DNA from: Fibrobacteres bacterium CG2_30_45_31
GTDB taxonomy: Bacteria; Fibrobacterota; Fibrobacteria; Fibrobacterales; Fibrobacteraceae
DNA: 10,713 nt
NCBI GenBank assembly: GCA_001873075.1
Contig: MNYL01000061.1
Location: forward strand, 1 to 10,713
Direction of reading: 5' to 3'
The position numbers and the translations under genes were made by a program. The notes under the pieces were generated by a model. It saw only the letters and a list, made by a program, of their open reading frames with translations, searched no databases and was not told the origin of the DNA. This document shows positions 1 to 7,158 of this stretch, piece by piece (the first letter of the stretch is position 1; every line of letters begins with the position of its first letter).

Positions 1-873
1 CGAATAAGAAGCCGCGGTGGCCACGTCAGCGGTGATCTGGGCTTTGAGAGCATCCAATGAAGAAAACTTTTGTTCTGCCCGGATAAAAGCGAGCAGATCC
101 AGATTGACGGATTGCCCATAAATATCGGCATCAAAATTCAGAATATGGGCTTCGATCGCCACAGGTAATTCGCCGATAGAAGGTTGTTTTCCGATATTCA
201 CCACCGTCCGGTGCACCGACCCATCGGAAAGAGTAATTCGACCTGCATAAACGCCAAACTTGGGAATTAATTTATACGGTTCAGGCTGGACATTCGCCGT
301 AGGGAAGCCCAGAGTATGCCCCAGACGTTTCCCTTCAGTCACAAGCCCATGAATACGGTAAGGGCGCCCCAAGAAAGAATTGGCGCGCTGTATATCGCCA
401 CTTTCGAGAGCAAAACGGATCTTGGAAGAACTGACCACTTCGCCTGCGTGATACACGGGAGAAAGCTGCATCGCCGAAAGATCCGGAAAAGTCGCAAGCA
501 GCACATCAAAGCTGCCCTTGCCTTCAGCACCAAAATGATGATCGTGGCCAAATACTAAAAATTCCGCGTTCCATTGCTTTTCTAATTCTTCGCGAACAAA
601 CGTTTCAAATGGGATCGCAGCCATTGCATGGGTAAATGGAATCACCTGAAAATCAATGCCTAAGGAACGAATATAATTTTCCTTTTCCAGACGAGTTGTC
701 AACAAAGCGGGCTTACCGGGAGTTCCCAAAACATAACGGGTGTGAGGTTCAAAGGAAATTACCGTCGGAACTAATTTGTGCGCAGACGCCTCATTCAAGA
801 GCACACGAAACAGCTCTTGATGTCCCAAGTGACATCCATCAAAATTTCCCGTAGCGATCGCGCGCGCCATCAT
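1..873 (-). CDS. ribF: Bifunctional riboflavin kinase / FAD synthetase RibF (3' end cut by window)
   Basis: RibF phosphorylates riboflavin to FMN and adenylates FMN to FAD in the cytoplasm. 291 residues are visible and the C-terminus runs off the window; family members have about 310, so nearly all is here. The N-terminal nucleotidyltransferase domain shows GNFDGCHLGHQ (residues 9-19), GHDHHFG (109-115) and SSSKIR (148-153, a Ser variant of the usual SSTxIR). The flavokinase domain starts at GRPYRIHG (169-176) with LGFPTAN at 188-194, then GVYAGRI, VNIGKQPS and the Glu of IEAHILNFDADIYG (from 240), the likely catalytic base. An in-frame TGA lies immediately upstream (876-874), so the start must be ATG 873 or the adjacent ATG 870; 873 gives an ATGA overlap with the truB stop. 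GGAG inside the truB end serves as ribosome binding site. The start leaves only eight residues before GNFDG, shorter than usual. Confidence 0.95.
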   Translation of the reverse strand, partial: MMARAIATGNFDGCHLGHQELFRVLLNEASAHKLVPTVISFEPHTRYVLGTPGKPALLTTRLEKENYIRSLGIDFQVIPFTHAMAAIPFETFVREELEKQWNAEFLVFGHDHHFGAEGKGSFDVLLATFPDLSAMQLSPVYHAGEVVSSSKIRFALESGDIQRANSFLGRPYRIHGLVTEGKRLGHTLGFPTANVQPEPYKLIPKFGVYAGRITLSDGSVHRTVVNIGKQPSIGELPVAIEAHILNFDADIYGQSVNLDLLAFIRAEQKFSSLDALKAQITADVATAASYS

Positions 874-1784
874 TCACCCACTCCAATAAAAAATTTCGAA
901 AGAATCCGGCCTGGCTCATACGTACAGAGCGACTGAGCCACACCATTTTCATCTAGCGCAAACACGAGCTTTTCCAACCCCTCTGGAATTTCAATAGGCA
1001 AGTTCCAAGGAACATATCCCCCATTCCGAATAACCGCCATCTGATCCTCTGTGAGTAACACACTCGGGAAAGCCAGCACGGATGGAGACGTTTTTAGGTC
1101 CTCTACCGTTAACGCCTCTGGAGAAACGGCAGCCGTTACCGGGAGAGCCCCAATACGAGTGCGGCGAATGTGAGAAACACAGCCAAAAGAACCCAGCTCA
1201 AGTGCAATATCGCGACAAAGGGAACGGATATAGGTCCCCTTAGAACAATCACATTCCATGTCAATGGAAGTTACTGCGCGACCCGAACTATTTTCGGTGG
1301 GCGTTGTCGCCAATCCTTTAATTTCTAATCGATCAATCGTCACTGCACGTGCGGGTATTTCAAATTCGCGTCCACGAAGCATCAAATCCGAAGCCCGATG
1401 TCCTTTAATCTTAATGGCACTATAATTCGGGGGTACTTGTTGAATGAGGCCCCGGAACTTTGAAAGTACCGCTTCTACCTCGGCAAGAGAAAATGAGACT
1501 TCGCGAGAATCCTGTTCTGTTAGTTCCCCATCCCATTCCAGAGTCGCTGTTTCATAGCCCAAATGTAAACGGAAGGAATAACTTTTTTGCGCCGCCTCCA
1601 CATAGGACAAAAGACGCGTGGCACGACCGACGGCAGCGACAATAAGCCCGGAAGCACGCATATCCAGCGAGCCCGCATGGCCGACACGCCTGGTATGAAA
1701 TATACGTTTGAGTGGGAAAAGAGCCTGGAAGGAAGTGATTCCCGCAGGCTTATCTAAAAGGACAATCCCCGAGAATGCATCCAT
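870..1784 (-). CDS. truB: tRNA pseudouridine(55) synthase TruB
   Basis: TruB isomerises U55 to pseudouridine in the T-arm of most tRNAs. The 304-residue length is normal. Visible motifs are LLDKPAGITSF (9-19), GHAGSLDMRASGL (35-47) with catalytic Asp41, KSYSF (67-71) with the conserved Tyr69, PPNYSAIKIKGHRAS (118-132) and CSKGTYIRSL (180-189) with the active-site Arg187, followed by HIRRTRIGAL. The usual TDTxD segment reads TATLEWDG here, a local divergence. Residues from about 240 resemble the C-terminal PUA-like RNA-binding domain. An AAAAGGG ribosome binding site overlaps the rbfA stop codon, leaving 12 bases between the genes. The TGA stop overlaps the ribF start, so translation of the two is probably coupled. 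Confidence 0.97.
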   Translation of the reverse strand: MDAFSGIVLLDKPAGITSFQALFPLKRIFHTRRVGHAGSLDMRASGLIVAAVGRATRLLSYVEAAQKSYSFRLHLGYETATLEWDGELTEQDSREVSFSLAEVEAVLSKFRGLIQQVPPNYSAIKIKGHRASDLMLRGREFEIPARAVTIDRLEIKGLATTPTENSSGRAVTSIDMECDCSKGTYIRSLCRDIALELGSFGCVSHIRRTRIGALPVTAAVSPEALTVEDLKTSPSVLAFPSVLLTEDQMAVIRNGGYVPWNLPIEIPEGLEKLVFALDENGVAQSLCTYEPGRILSKFFIGVGE

Positions 1785-1796
1785 GGAATGGCCCTT

Positions 1797-2147
1797 TTAG
1801 AATTGACCTTTAGCCTTGAGATCGGAGAGAATATCTTGGATATGCATCGCATGATCCAAGTTCTCATCGAGGACAAACTGGAGTTCAGGAATTTTACGAA
1901 TCTTGATTCCTTTCCCAAGAAACTGACGGATAAAGCCCGAGGAATTACGAAGCCCGATAATCGTACTCGTCTTTTCCTTGTCTGTACCCATCACGGATAC
2001 CAAGACCTTCGCATAGCTCAGGTCTTCGGTGATATCCACCCGGTTAATCGTCGCAAAACCCACACGAGGATCCTTTAAGCCCTTTTGCAAGAGCTTACTG
2101 ATTTCTTCGCGAAAGAGTTCTCCGAGACGATCCGTTCTACGACTCAT
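1797..2147 (-). CDS. rbfA: 30S ribosome-binding factor RbfA
   Basis: RbfA binds the immature 30S subunit and helps 16S rRNA 5'-end maturation; in E. coli it is needed for cold adaptation. At 116 residues it is of family length and forms a single KH-like domain. Diagnostic stretches are RRTDRLGELFREEISKLL near the N-terminus, DPRVGFATINRVDIT (26-40), LSYAKVLVSV (43-52), the helix-kink-helix segment LRNSSGFIRQ (66-75; Ser-Gly where the family often has Ala-Gly), IPELQFVLDE (86-95) and a C-terminal helix. The ATG overlaps the infB TGA as ATGA. AGAAGGA in the last infB codons is the ribosome binding site, so coupling with infB is likely. The stop TAA is shared with the truB ribosome binding site region. 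Confidence 0.95.
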   Translation of the reverse strand: MSRRTDRLGELFREEISKLLQKGLKDPRVGFATINRVDITEDLSYAKVLVSVMGTDKEKTSTIIGLRNSSGFIRQFLGKGIKIRKIPELQFVLDENLDHAMHIQDILSDLKAKGQF

Positions 2148-5100
2148 TCAACGTCCTTCTTTTTGGCTGTTGCAGCCGCCGCTAATTCTTTAGCAGCAGT
2201 GGCAGCATCCTTTGTCGCTGTTGCCGCCGCTTCTTTGGCGTCCTTAGCAGCAGCTTCATCACGAGCCACGTCTGCGAGAGTACGGGCCACAGAGACTTCC
2301 TTGAAGAACATGAGTGTATCGCCAGCTTGAATATTGTCGTATCCTTTAAGGCCGATACCGCAATCAAAGCCACGAGCGACAGACTTGGCATCATCTTTAT
2401 GACGCTTCAAGGACTGCACTTCGGTAAGGCCAAGTTCCACACCTTCACGGTACACATGGACGCGACTGTTGCGGTTGACTTCACCATCGGTGACCATACA
2501 GCCAGCAATAAGACCGATCTTTGGAATCTTGAACACTTCACGAATTTCAGCTTCACCCACAATTTCTTCGCGGGTCGTAGGCTTCAACAAACCTTCCACA
2601 GCATTCTTGATATCATCAATGATTTCATAAATAATGCGGTAGGTCTTGATTTCCACGCCTTCCTTTTCTGCCATTTCGCGAATCGAAAGTGATGGCATCA
2701 AATGGAACGCAATGATAATCGCCTGAGCCGAAGTGGCAAGCAAAATATCGGAATCGGTGATAGCACCAACACCCTTGCGGATAATATTGATTTTGACTTC
2801 GCGGTTGGTCAGTTTTTCCAAACTTGCAGCGATCGCTTCCGAAGAACCACCCACATCCGCCTTGACAATAATGTTGAGTTCGGAGAAGGCTCCTTCCTTA
2901 ACGCTATCGTAAACCTTTTCAAGAGAAACGGTCTTACGGGCACGGAGATCGCGTTCACGAGCAGCCATGCGGCGCTTCGAAGCAATTTCACGAGCCGCCT
3001 TTTCGTCTTCCACAACCACCAAGTCATCACCCGCTTGCGGCGTACCGTCAAAGCCAAGTACCTGACACGGAGCCGAAGGACCCGCTTCTTTCATAATGCC
3101 ACCACGATCATCGAACATGGCACGCACACGACCAGAATAAATACCGCAAACAAATGGATCACCCACATGGAGCGTACCATTCTGAATAAGAATCGTCGCC
3201 ATAGATCCCTTGCCCGCATCCAATTTGGATTCGACAACCGCACCGCGAGCGCGAGCATCACTATTGGCTTTCAAATCGAGAACTTCGGTTTCTAAAGCAA
3301 GGGTTTCCAACAAAGTCTGCATTCCCTGACCCGAACGAGCAGAGACTTCAATACAACTCGTAGTTCCACCCCATTGTTCCACTTCAACGCCACGTTCAGC
3401 AAGTTGAGCACGAATCTTATCAGGGTTGGCCGTCGGAAGATCAACCTTCGTGATAGCGACGACGATAGGCACTTTTTCACGGTGCGCAAGATCAATGGAT
3501 TCCACCGTCTGTGGCATGACCATCGAATCTGCAGCGACCACAAGCACGATCACATCCGTCACCTGAGAACCACGAGCACGCATCGCACTAAAGGCTTCAT
3601 GACCCGGAGTATCCAGGAATGTTACCTTGCCTACAGAAGTTTTGACTTCGTAAGCACCAATATGCTGCGTAATACCACCCGATTCCCCAGAAACGACATG
3701 CGTTTTGCGAATCCAGTCCAGGAGAGAGGTCTTACCATGGTCCACATGTCCCATCACGGTCACCACCGGATGACGTGAGGTCAAGCTCTCTGCAACTTCT
3801 TCTTCTACGCCGAGAACTTCTTCTTCATATTCTTCCATCAACTGCACTTCAAAGCCGAATTCATCAGCAAGCACCTGAATGGATTCAAAATCGAGACGAG
3901 CGTTGATGGTAACCATCATGCCCATTTCCATACATTTCGCGATCACACGAGCAGGCATCTGCTCCATAAGGCCCGCGAGTTCGCCAACCGTAATGAAGTC
4001 CGAAGTTTTAATGATTCTTCTTTGAATGCCGTCTTCGCCAATTTCGTGATCCCTGTGATACGTCTTCTTAATAGGATGCTTGGAGAGCGAGGCCATCACG
4101 CGAGAAACGTTCTGGCGCACTGCCTCTTGCTGTTCCTTTTGACGTTCAACCTTATTGTCCTTACCGCCACGTTTGTGCTTATTGGGGGTAGAATGACGAC
4201 TTGGGGCAACCTTTCCTGGAGCAGGAGCACCGCCACCACCACCGGAAGGAGGGAATGAATTTGAGCCAGCAGGGCCACGAGCAGCGCCAAAAGCATCTTG
4301 CATCGAGTGCCCGGAGAACCCACCACGATTGCCTCCGCCACCACCATAAGGAGGGCGAGAACCGCCTGTAGAGGGACCGCTATGATAAGGAGCGCCGCCA
4401 CCAGAAGAAGTACGAGGCGCGCCACCTGTTGAAGGGGCACCACCCGCTGCCGGTACTGGGCGACCAAAACTACCAGTATAACCTTGTTGACTATTTCCGC
4501 GATTGTTGTTGAAACGACCCCGGTTATTCTGTACCTGCGCCGCTTGTTGGCGAGACTTTTCAATACGAGCGAGCACCGCAGCATCGGGCTTAAAAATTTG
4601 AGCCTTTAATTCCGCTTGCTTTAAATCCGCACCCACTGGAGCCGTTCTTGCATTCGGAGAAATTAACGCCACCCGCGCCGCCTTGGCCTTAGCCGCAGCT
4701 TCAGTCGCAGCGGCATCTAAAACAGGAGGAGGCACCGCGGGAGCAGGAGCGGGAGCCTTCTTAGCCTGTTGATGAGGAACCGAAGACGGTTTTGCAGAAG
4801 CTGCTGGAGCTTGATGCGCCTGATGGTTCACCACTGCCGGAGCAGGTGTTGTCGTAGAAGCTTGCACTGCAGGAGCTTTTGGCTGAAATGCAGGAGTCGT
4901 TGCAGAAGCTTGTGCGACTACAGGAACCACTCTTGGGGGCTGGGGTTTTGAAACAGGAGCTGAGACAGGGGGCTTTGAAACTGCACGGCGTGTCACCGAT
5001 ACTTTCACTGCTCCACCTTTCACGGTACTTGTCAAAACAACACCAGTTCTCTTAGTTCCATTACTTGCAGGCGAGCTAGTCGTATCTGAAGAATGAACAG

Positions 5101-5302
5101 ATTTCTTAGCTTTACGGGCTTCGATTTTTGCTTTTTCTTCCGTTACTTTTGCATCAATAGAAGCAAAAGCTGCTGCCGGGACCTGGCTAAACTGCGTGCG
5201 GACTTCAACGCCATTTTCACGCAATAGCTTCATGACAAGGTCCGTCGTAACGCCCTTGTTCTTAGCCCAAACGTCCGGTTTAATCTGTTCTTCGTTACTC
5301 AT
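2144..5302 (-). CDS. infB: Translation initiation factor IF-2, with long low-complexity N-terminus and Ala/Lys tail
   Basis: IF2 is the GTPase that places fMet-tRNA on the 30S subunit and promotes 50S joining. This one has 1052 residues (E. coli 890). Order: IF2_N-type helical domain (about 7-50); Pro/Ala-rich linker (about 108-225); Asn/Gly-rich segment with RG dipeptides (about 256-380); basic stretch; a second IF2_N-like region (about 430-490); G domain with P-loop GHVDHGKT (518-525), DTPGHE (564-569), G4 motif TKVD (618-621, where NKxD is usual) and SAR (654-656); domain II; domain C1; then C2 with GCMVTDG (934-940). The family core ends near SVARTL (1004-1009). Beyond it lies a 43-residue Ala/Lys/Asp-rich tail. 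GGAG lies 11 bases before the ATG, a somewhat long spacing. The gap to nusA is 28 bases; ATGA overlaps rbfA. No strong internal start was seen. Confidence 0.97.
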   Translation of the reverse strand: MSNEEQIKPDVWAKNKGVTTDLVMKLLRENGVEVRTQFSQVPAAAFASIDAKVTEEKAKIEARKAKKSVHSSDTTSSPASNGTKRTGVVLTSTVKGGAVKVSVTRRAVSKPPVSAPVSKPQPPRVVPVVAQASATTPAFQPKAPAVQASTTTPAPAVVNHQAHQAPAASAKPSSVPHQQAKKAPAPAPAVPPPVLDAAATEAAAKAKAARVALISPNARTAPVGADLKQAELKAQIFKPDAAVLARIEKSRQQAAQVQNNRGRFNNNRGNSQQGYTGSFGRPVPAAGGAPSTGGAPRTSSGGGAPYHSGPSTGGSRPPYGGGGGNRGGFSGHSMQDAFGAARGPAGSNSFPPSGGGGGAPAPGKVAPSRHSTPNKHKRGGKDNKVERQKEQQEAVRQNVSRVMASLSKHPIKKTYHRDHEIGEDGIQRRIIKTSDFITVGELAGLMEQMPARVIAKCMEMGMMVTINARLDFESIQVLADEFGFEVQLMEEYEEEVLGVEEEVAESLTSRHPVVTVMGHVDHGKTSLLDWIRKTHVVSGESGGITQHIGAYEVKTSVGKVTFLDTPGHEAFSAMRARGSQVTDVIVLVVAADSMVMPQTVESIDLAHREKVPIVVAITKVDLPTANPDKIRAQLAERGVEVEQWGGTTSCIEVSARSGQGMQTLLETLALETEVLDLKANSDARARGAVVESKLDAGKGSMATILIQNGTLHVGDPFVCGIYSGRVRAMFDDRGGIMKEAGPSAPCQVLGFDGTPQAGDDLVVVEDEKAAREIASKRRMAARERDLRARKTVSLEKVYDSVKEGAFSELNIIVKADVGGSSEAIAASLEKLTNREVKINIIRKGVGAITDSDILLATSAQAIIIAFHLMPSLSIREMAEKEGVEIKTYRIIYEIIDDIKNAVEGLLKPTTREEIVGEAEIREVFKIPKIGLIAGCMVTDGEVNRNSRVHVYREGVELGLTEVQSLKRHKDDAKSVARGFDCGIGLKGYDNIQAGDTLMFFKEVSVARTLADVARDEAAAKDAKEAAATATKDAATAAKELAAAATAKKKDVE

Positions 5303-5320
5303 CTATACTTTAGCTCCAAT

Positions 5321-5341
5321 AGGCTGAAACTTATTCAGCCT
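5321..5341 (-). promoter_or_regulatory. 8-bp hairpin spanning the nusA stop codon, upstream of infB
   Basis: The transcript strand reads AGGCTGAA, loop TAAGT, TTCAGCCT: eight perfect base pairs with a five-base loop. The nusA TAA stop sits at the 3' edge of the left arm and in the loop (5333-5331). The hairpin ends 18 bases before the infB ATG and a few bases before its GGAG. No T-run follows, so it is not an intrinsic terminator. It may modulate nusA-to-infB translational coupling or mark an RNA processing site; that role is inferred. Confidence 0.5.
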
Positions 5342-6590
5342 CGCCTTCTTTCCCTACTTCCTGAACTTCTTCTTCCGTTACGGTCGCATCTTCATCGCCA
5401 GCAGTGGTATCCTTTTGGAAAGGATCTTGCATGCTAGAAACCTTCTGAGCATCACCCCCGCGCGGGGTAAGCACTTTCTGTTTTTCTTCATCACTCTTTT
5501 CGGACCATTCTTTTTCGCCAAACACGTCGAGATCGCGAGCTACTAATTGAGATGCGAGACGTACGTTTTGACCATTACGGCCAATCGCTTGAGCAAGATC
5601 TTCATCAGCAACCACAATTACTACACGGCGAGTGCCATCGATTTCAAAGAATTTCACAATGTTGGCTGGAGCCAAAGAGCGACGAATAAATGTGATCAAA
5701 TCTGGATCCCAATGAACGATATCAATACGTTCATTCGCAAGTTCGCGAACGATCGCTTGAACACGGCCACCCTTCATACCGACGCAAGCACCGACAGGGT
5801 CAATACGTTCATCGCGGGAGAAAACAGAAATTTTAGCGCGGAAACCAGGGTCACGGGCGACGCCTTTAATTTCCACAGTACCTTCATAAATTTCAGGCAC
5901 TTCCTGGCGGAAAAGTTCCGTGAGAAACATTCCATTCGCGCGGGAAAGAATGACCTGAGCCCCACCCTTTGCAGAGTCGGTTACATCCGCAATCACGGCC
6001 TTAATAGAGCTACCTTGATTGAAACGTTCTTTGCCAATCTGTTCCTTGAAAGGCAACACGGCTTCGGTCTGACGACCAATAGAGACAATAAAGTTTTTGT
6101 TTTCAATGCGGACGACTTCGCCATTGATCATGGAGCCAATGCGATCACGATAGGTTTCAAAAACCTTGTTGCGTTCGGCATCACGGATGCGCTGAATCAA
6201 AAATTGCTTGGCCGTTTGAATCGCCTGGCGACCGAAAGCGGAAACAGGCACTTCCATTTCCAAAAGGTCCCCTGCCTGAGCATCTTCGTTAAAGTCCAGA
6301 GCTTCGTCAACAAGCATATAGTTTTCATCGAATGTCTGTACTTCTTCAGCCGTCATCTCTGTATCGTAGTCAGGATAATCATCCACCACTTCCACACGGA
6401 GAAATACGCGAATTTCATTCGTTTCGGTATCGATATCCACATCGATATGCTTGTTGATCTGTAAGTACTTACGCGCTGCAGAGATCAAGGCTTCCTTGAG
6501 AGATTCGACGACAATGGCATCATCGACATTCTTATCGTCGACTATTGACTTTAGAGCTTCAAGCAAATTGATTTTAGGTTCGTTCTTCAT
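5331..6590 (-). CDS. nusA: Transcription elongation/termination factor NusA
   Basis: NusA binds RNA polymerase and nascent RNA and controls pausing, termination and antitermination. 419 residues from the chosen start. Layout: N-terminal polymerase-binding domain (1 to about 130), S1 domain (about 153-216, beginning GSMINGEVV), KH1 with GMKGGRVQAIVREL (271-284) and ERIDIVHW (287-294), KH2 with AIGRNGQNVRLASQLVARDL (335-354). The end (about 360-419) is an acidic, Glu-rich low-complexity tail; the AR1/AR2 repeats of E. coli NusA are absent, as in many bacteria. The reading frame is open for 24 more codons upstream into rimP, but MKNEPKINLLEAL is the family-like N-terminus and has AAAGG at short spacing. 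The rimP stop lies 13 bases upstream. In E. coli NusA represses its own operon; whether that holds here is unknown. Confidence 0.96.
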   Translation of the reverse strand: MKNEPKINLLEALKSIVDDKNVDDAIVVESLKEALISAARKYLQINKHIDVDIDTETNEIRVFLRVEVVDDYPDYDTEMTAEEVQTFDENYMLVDEALDFNEDAQAGDLLEMEVPVSAFGRQAIQTAKQFLIQRIRDAERNKVFETYRDRIGSMINGEVVRIENKNFIVSIGRQTEAVLPFKEQIGKERFNQGSSIKAVIADVTDSAKGGAQVILSRANGMFLTELFRQEVPEIYEGTVEIKGVARDPGFRAKISVFSRDERIDPVGACVGMKGGRVQAIVRELANERIDIVHWDPDLITFIRRSLAPANIVKFFEIDGTRRVVIVVADEDLAQAIGRNGQNVRLASQLVARDLDVFGEKEWSEKSDEEKQKVLTPRGGDAQKVSSMQDPFQKDTTAGDEDATVTEEEVQEVGKEGEAE

Positions 6591-6603
6591 AAGAGCCTTT
6601 TTG

Positions 6604-7059
6604 TCAGAATTGAATATCGACCTTCGCCGCCAAAATCTCAGACCGAAGGACCGAGACATCACCAGCGCTACCCTTGAGGGTAAGTGTTAAATTATTTTCG
6701 TCCACCGCTTTGAGCACCCCTGTCATGGGTTTCCCGGTACTGCGGGTCACCCGGAGCAGCCGGTTCAAATTGCGTTCAAAATCACGGGTAGACTTGAGGG
6801 GGCGGTCTAAACCTGGCGAGGAAACCTCGAGAGTATAGGCTCCAGGGATGATTTCTTCCTCGAGATCCAGAGCCGCAGAAAGAGTGCGACTCAGCTTAGA
6901 GCAGTCGTCTACGGTTACGCCTTCGAGTTTATCAATGTAGATGCGCAGGACTTTTCGCTTTCCAGCTTGAAACTGGTCGCATTCCACTAATTCAGCGCCG
7001 ACTACGGCGCAGGCCTGTGCAATAAGGGAATCTAATTTTTCCCGGTTGTCCAAAGACAC
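6604..7059 (-). CDS. rimP: Ribosome maturation factor RimP
   Basis: RimP assists early 30S assembly, around ribosomal protein S12. 151 residues match the family. The N-terminal alpha/beta domain has VVGAELVECDQF (19-30) and KVLRIYIDKLEGVTVDDC (36-53). The signature YTLEVSSPGLDRPL lies at about 95-108. The C-terminal SH3-like domain carries GKPMTGVLKAVDENNLTL. First gene of the nusA-infB operon. The start is uncertain: the frame has TAA at 7083-7081 and no ATG before the core. GTG at 7059 is chosen by family-like N-terminus (SLDNREKLDSLI), but a GAGG lies against it; TTG at 7053 has that GAGG at about five bases. An ATG at 7063 is out of frame. Confidence 0.94.
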   Translation of the reverse strand: MSLDNREKLDSLIAQACAVVGAELVECDQFQAGKRKVLRIYIDKLEGVTVDDCSKLSRTLSAALDLEEEIIPGAYTLEVSSPGLDRPLKSTRDFERNLNRLLRVTRSTGKPMTGVLKAVDENNLTLTLKGSAGDVSVLRSEILAAKVDIQF

Positions 7060-7077
7060 CTCATAAAAATTATGGAT

Positions 7078-7091
7078 CGTTTACATAAACG
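7078..7091. promoter_or_regulatory. Palindrome CGTTTA-N2-TAAACG upstream of rimP
   Basis: Six-base arms match perfectly around a two-base centre, 19 bases upstream of the rimP GTG. As DNA it is a plausible operator for a dimeric regulator of the operon. As RNA it could form a five-pair stem with a four-base loop. No binding protein can be named, and no convincing -35/-10 pair was found nearby (CATAAT at 7074-7069 has no good -35). Confidence 0.35.
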
Positions 7092-7134
7092 GCCCATCAC
7101 GCGCACAAATAGAGAAATTTCGCGCACCATGGGC
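7092..7134 (-). promoter_or_regulatory. Long imperfect stem-loop in the rimP leader
   Basis: In the minus-strand RNA the outer arms GCCCAU and AUGGGC pair over six bases. A G-G mismatch and two G-U pairs follow, then GCGC with GCGC, a 1x2 internal loop, AAAU with AUUU, and a six-base loop UUCUCU. The G-U pairs would be A-C mismatches if the plus strand were transcribed, so the structure fits minus-strand RNA better. The same stretch carries CGCGCAC (plus strand) twice, 21 bp apart, so a DNA site is the alternative reading. It lies 33 to 75 bases before the rimP start. No T-run follows, so it is not a simple terminator. Confidence 0.4.
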
Positions 7135-7142
7135 AACCCTCA

Positions 7143-7158
7143 CCCCCAAATCAGGGGG
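7143..7158 (-). promoter_or_regulatory. GC-rich hairpin at the stop codon of the LtaS-like gene
   Basis: CCCCC and GGGGG flank the loop TGATTT, which contains the stop codon; an extra G-U closing pair is possible. No U-tract follows on the minus strand, so it may be a 3'-end stabiliser or a weak or Rho-assisted end signal. On the plus strand it is followed by a short T-rich run, but no plus-strand gene precedes it. Confidence 0.35.

Noticed and set aside
2156..2275. Repetitive Ala codons at the infB end as a DNA repeat array
   Set aside because: The codons are mixed and no regular DNA unit recurs; it is protein-level low complexity only.
2702..3295. 197-codon plus-strand open frame opposite infB
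   Set aside because: Antisense to the conserved IF2 G/II domains; no family features, so a shadow frame.
4085..4130. Possible internal start in infB giving a short IF2 form (GTG or ATG near residues 395-403)
   Set aside because: A GAGG is only two bases from the GTG and the ATG at residue 403 has no Shine-Dalgarno; evidence is too weak.
5547..6464. 305-codon open frame on the plus strand opposite nusA
   Set aside because: It lies entirely antisense to a clear NusA gene, has no recognisable domain or ribosome binding site, and its composition is that of a shadow frame.
6591..6662. 24-codon upstream extension of nusA with an earlier ATG
   Set aside because: It overlaps the end of rimP, and NusA families start at the MKNEPKINLLEAL-like sequence, which has its own ribosome binding site.
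7069..7110. Promoter for rimP with CATAAT or TGTAAA as -10
   Set aside because: Neither has a convincing -35 at 16-18 bp, and CATAAT would leave almost no leader.
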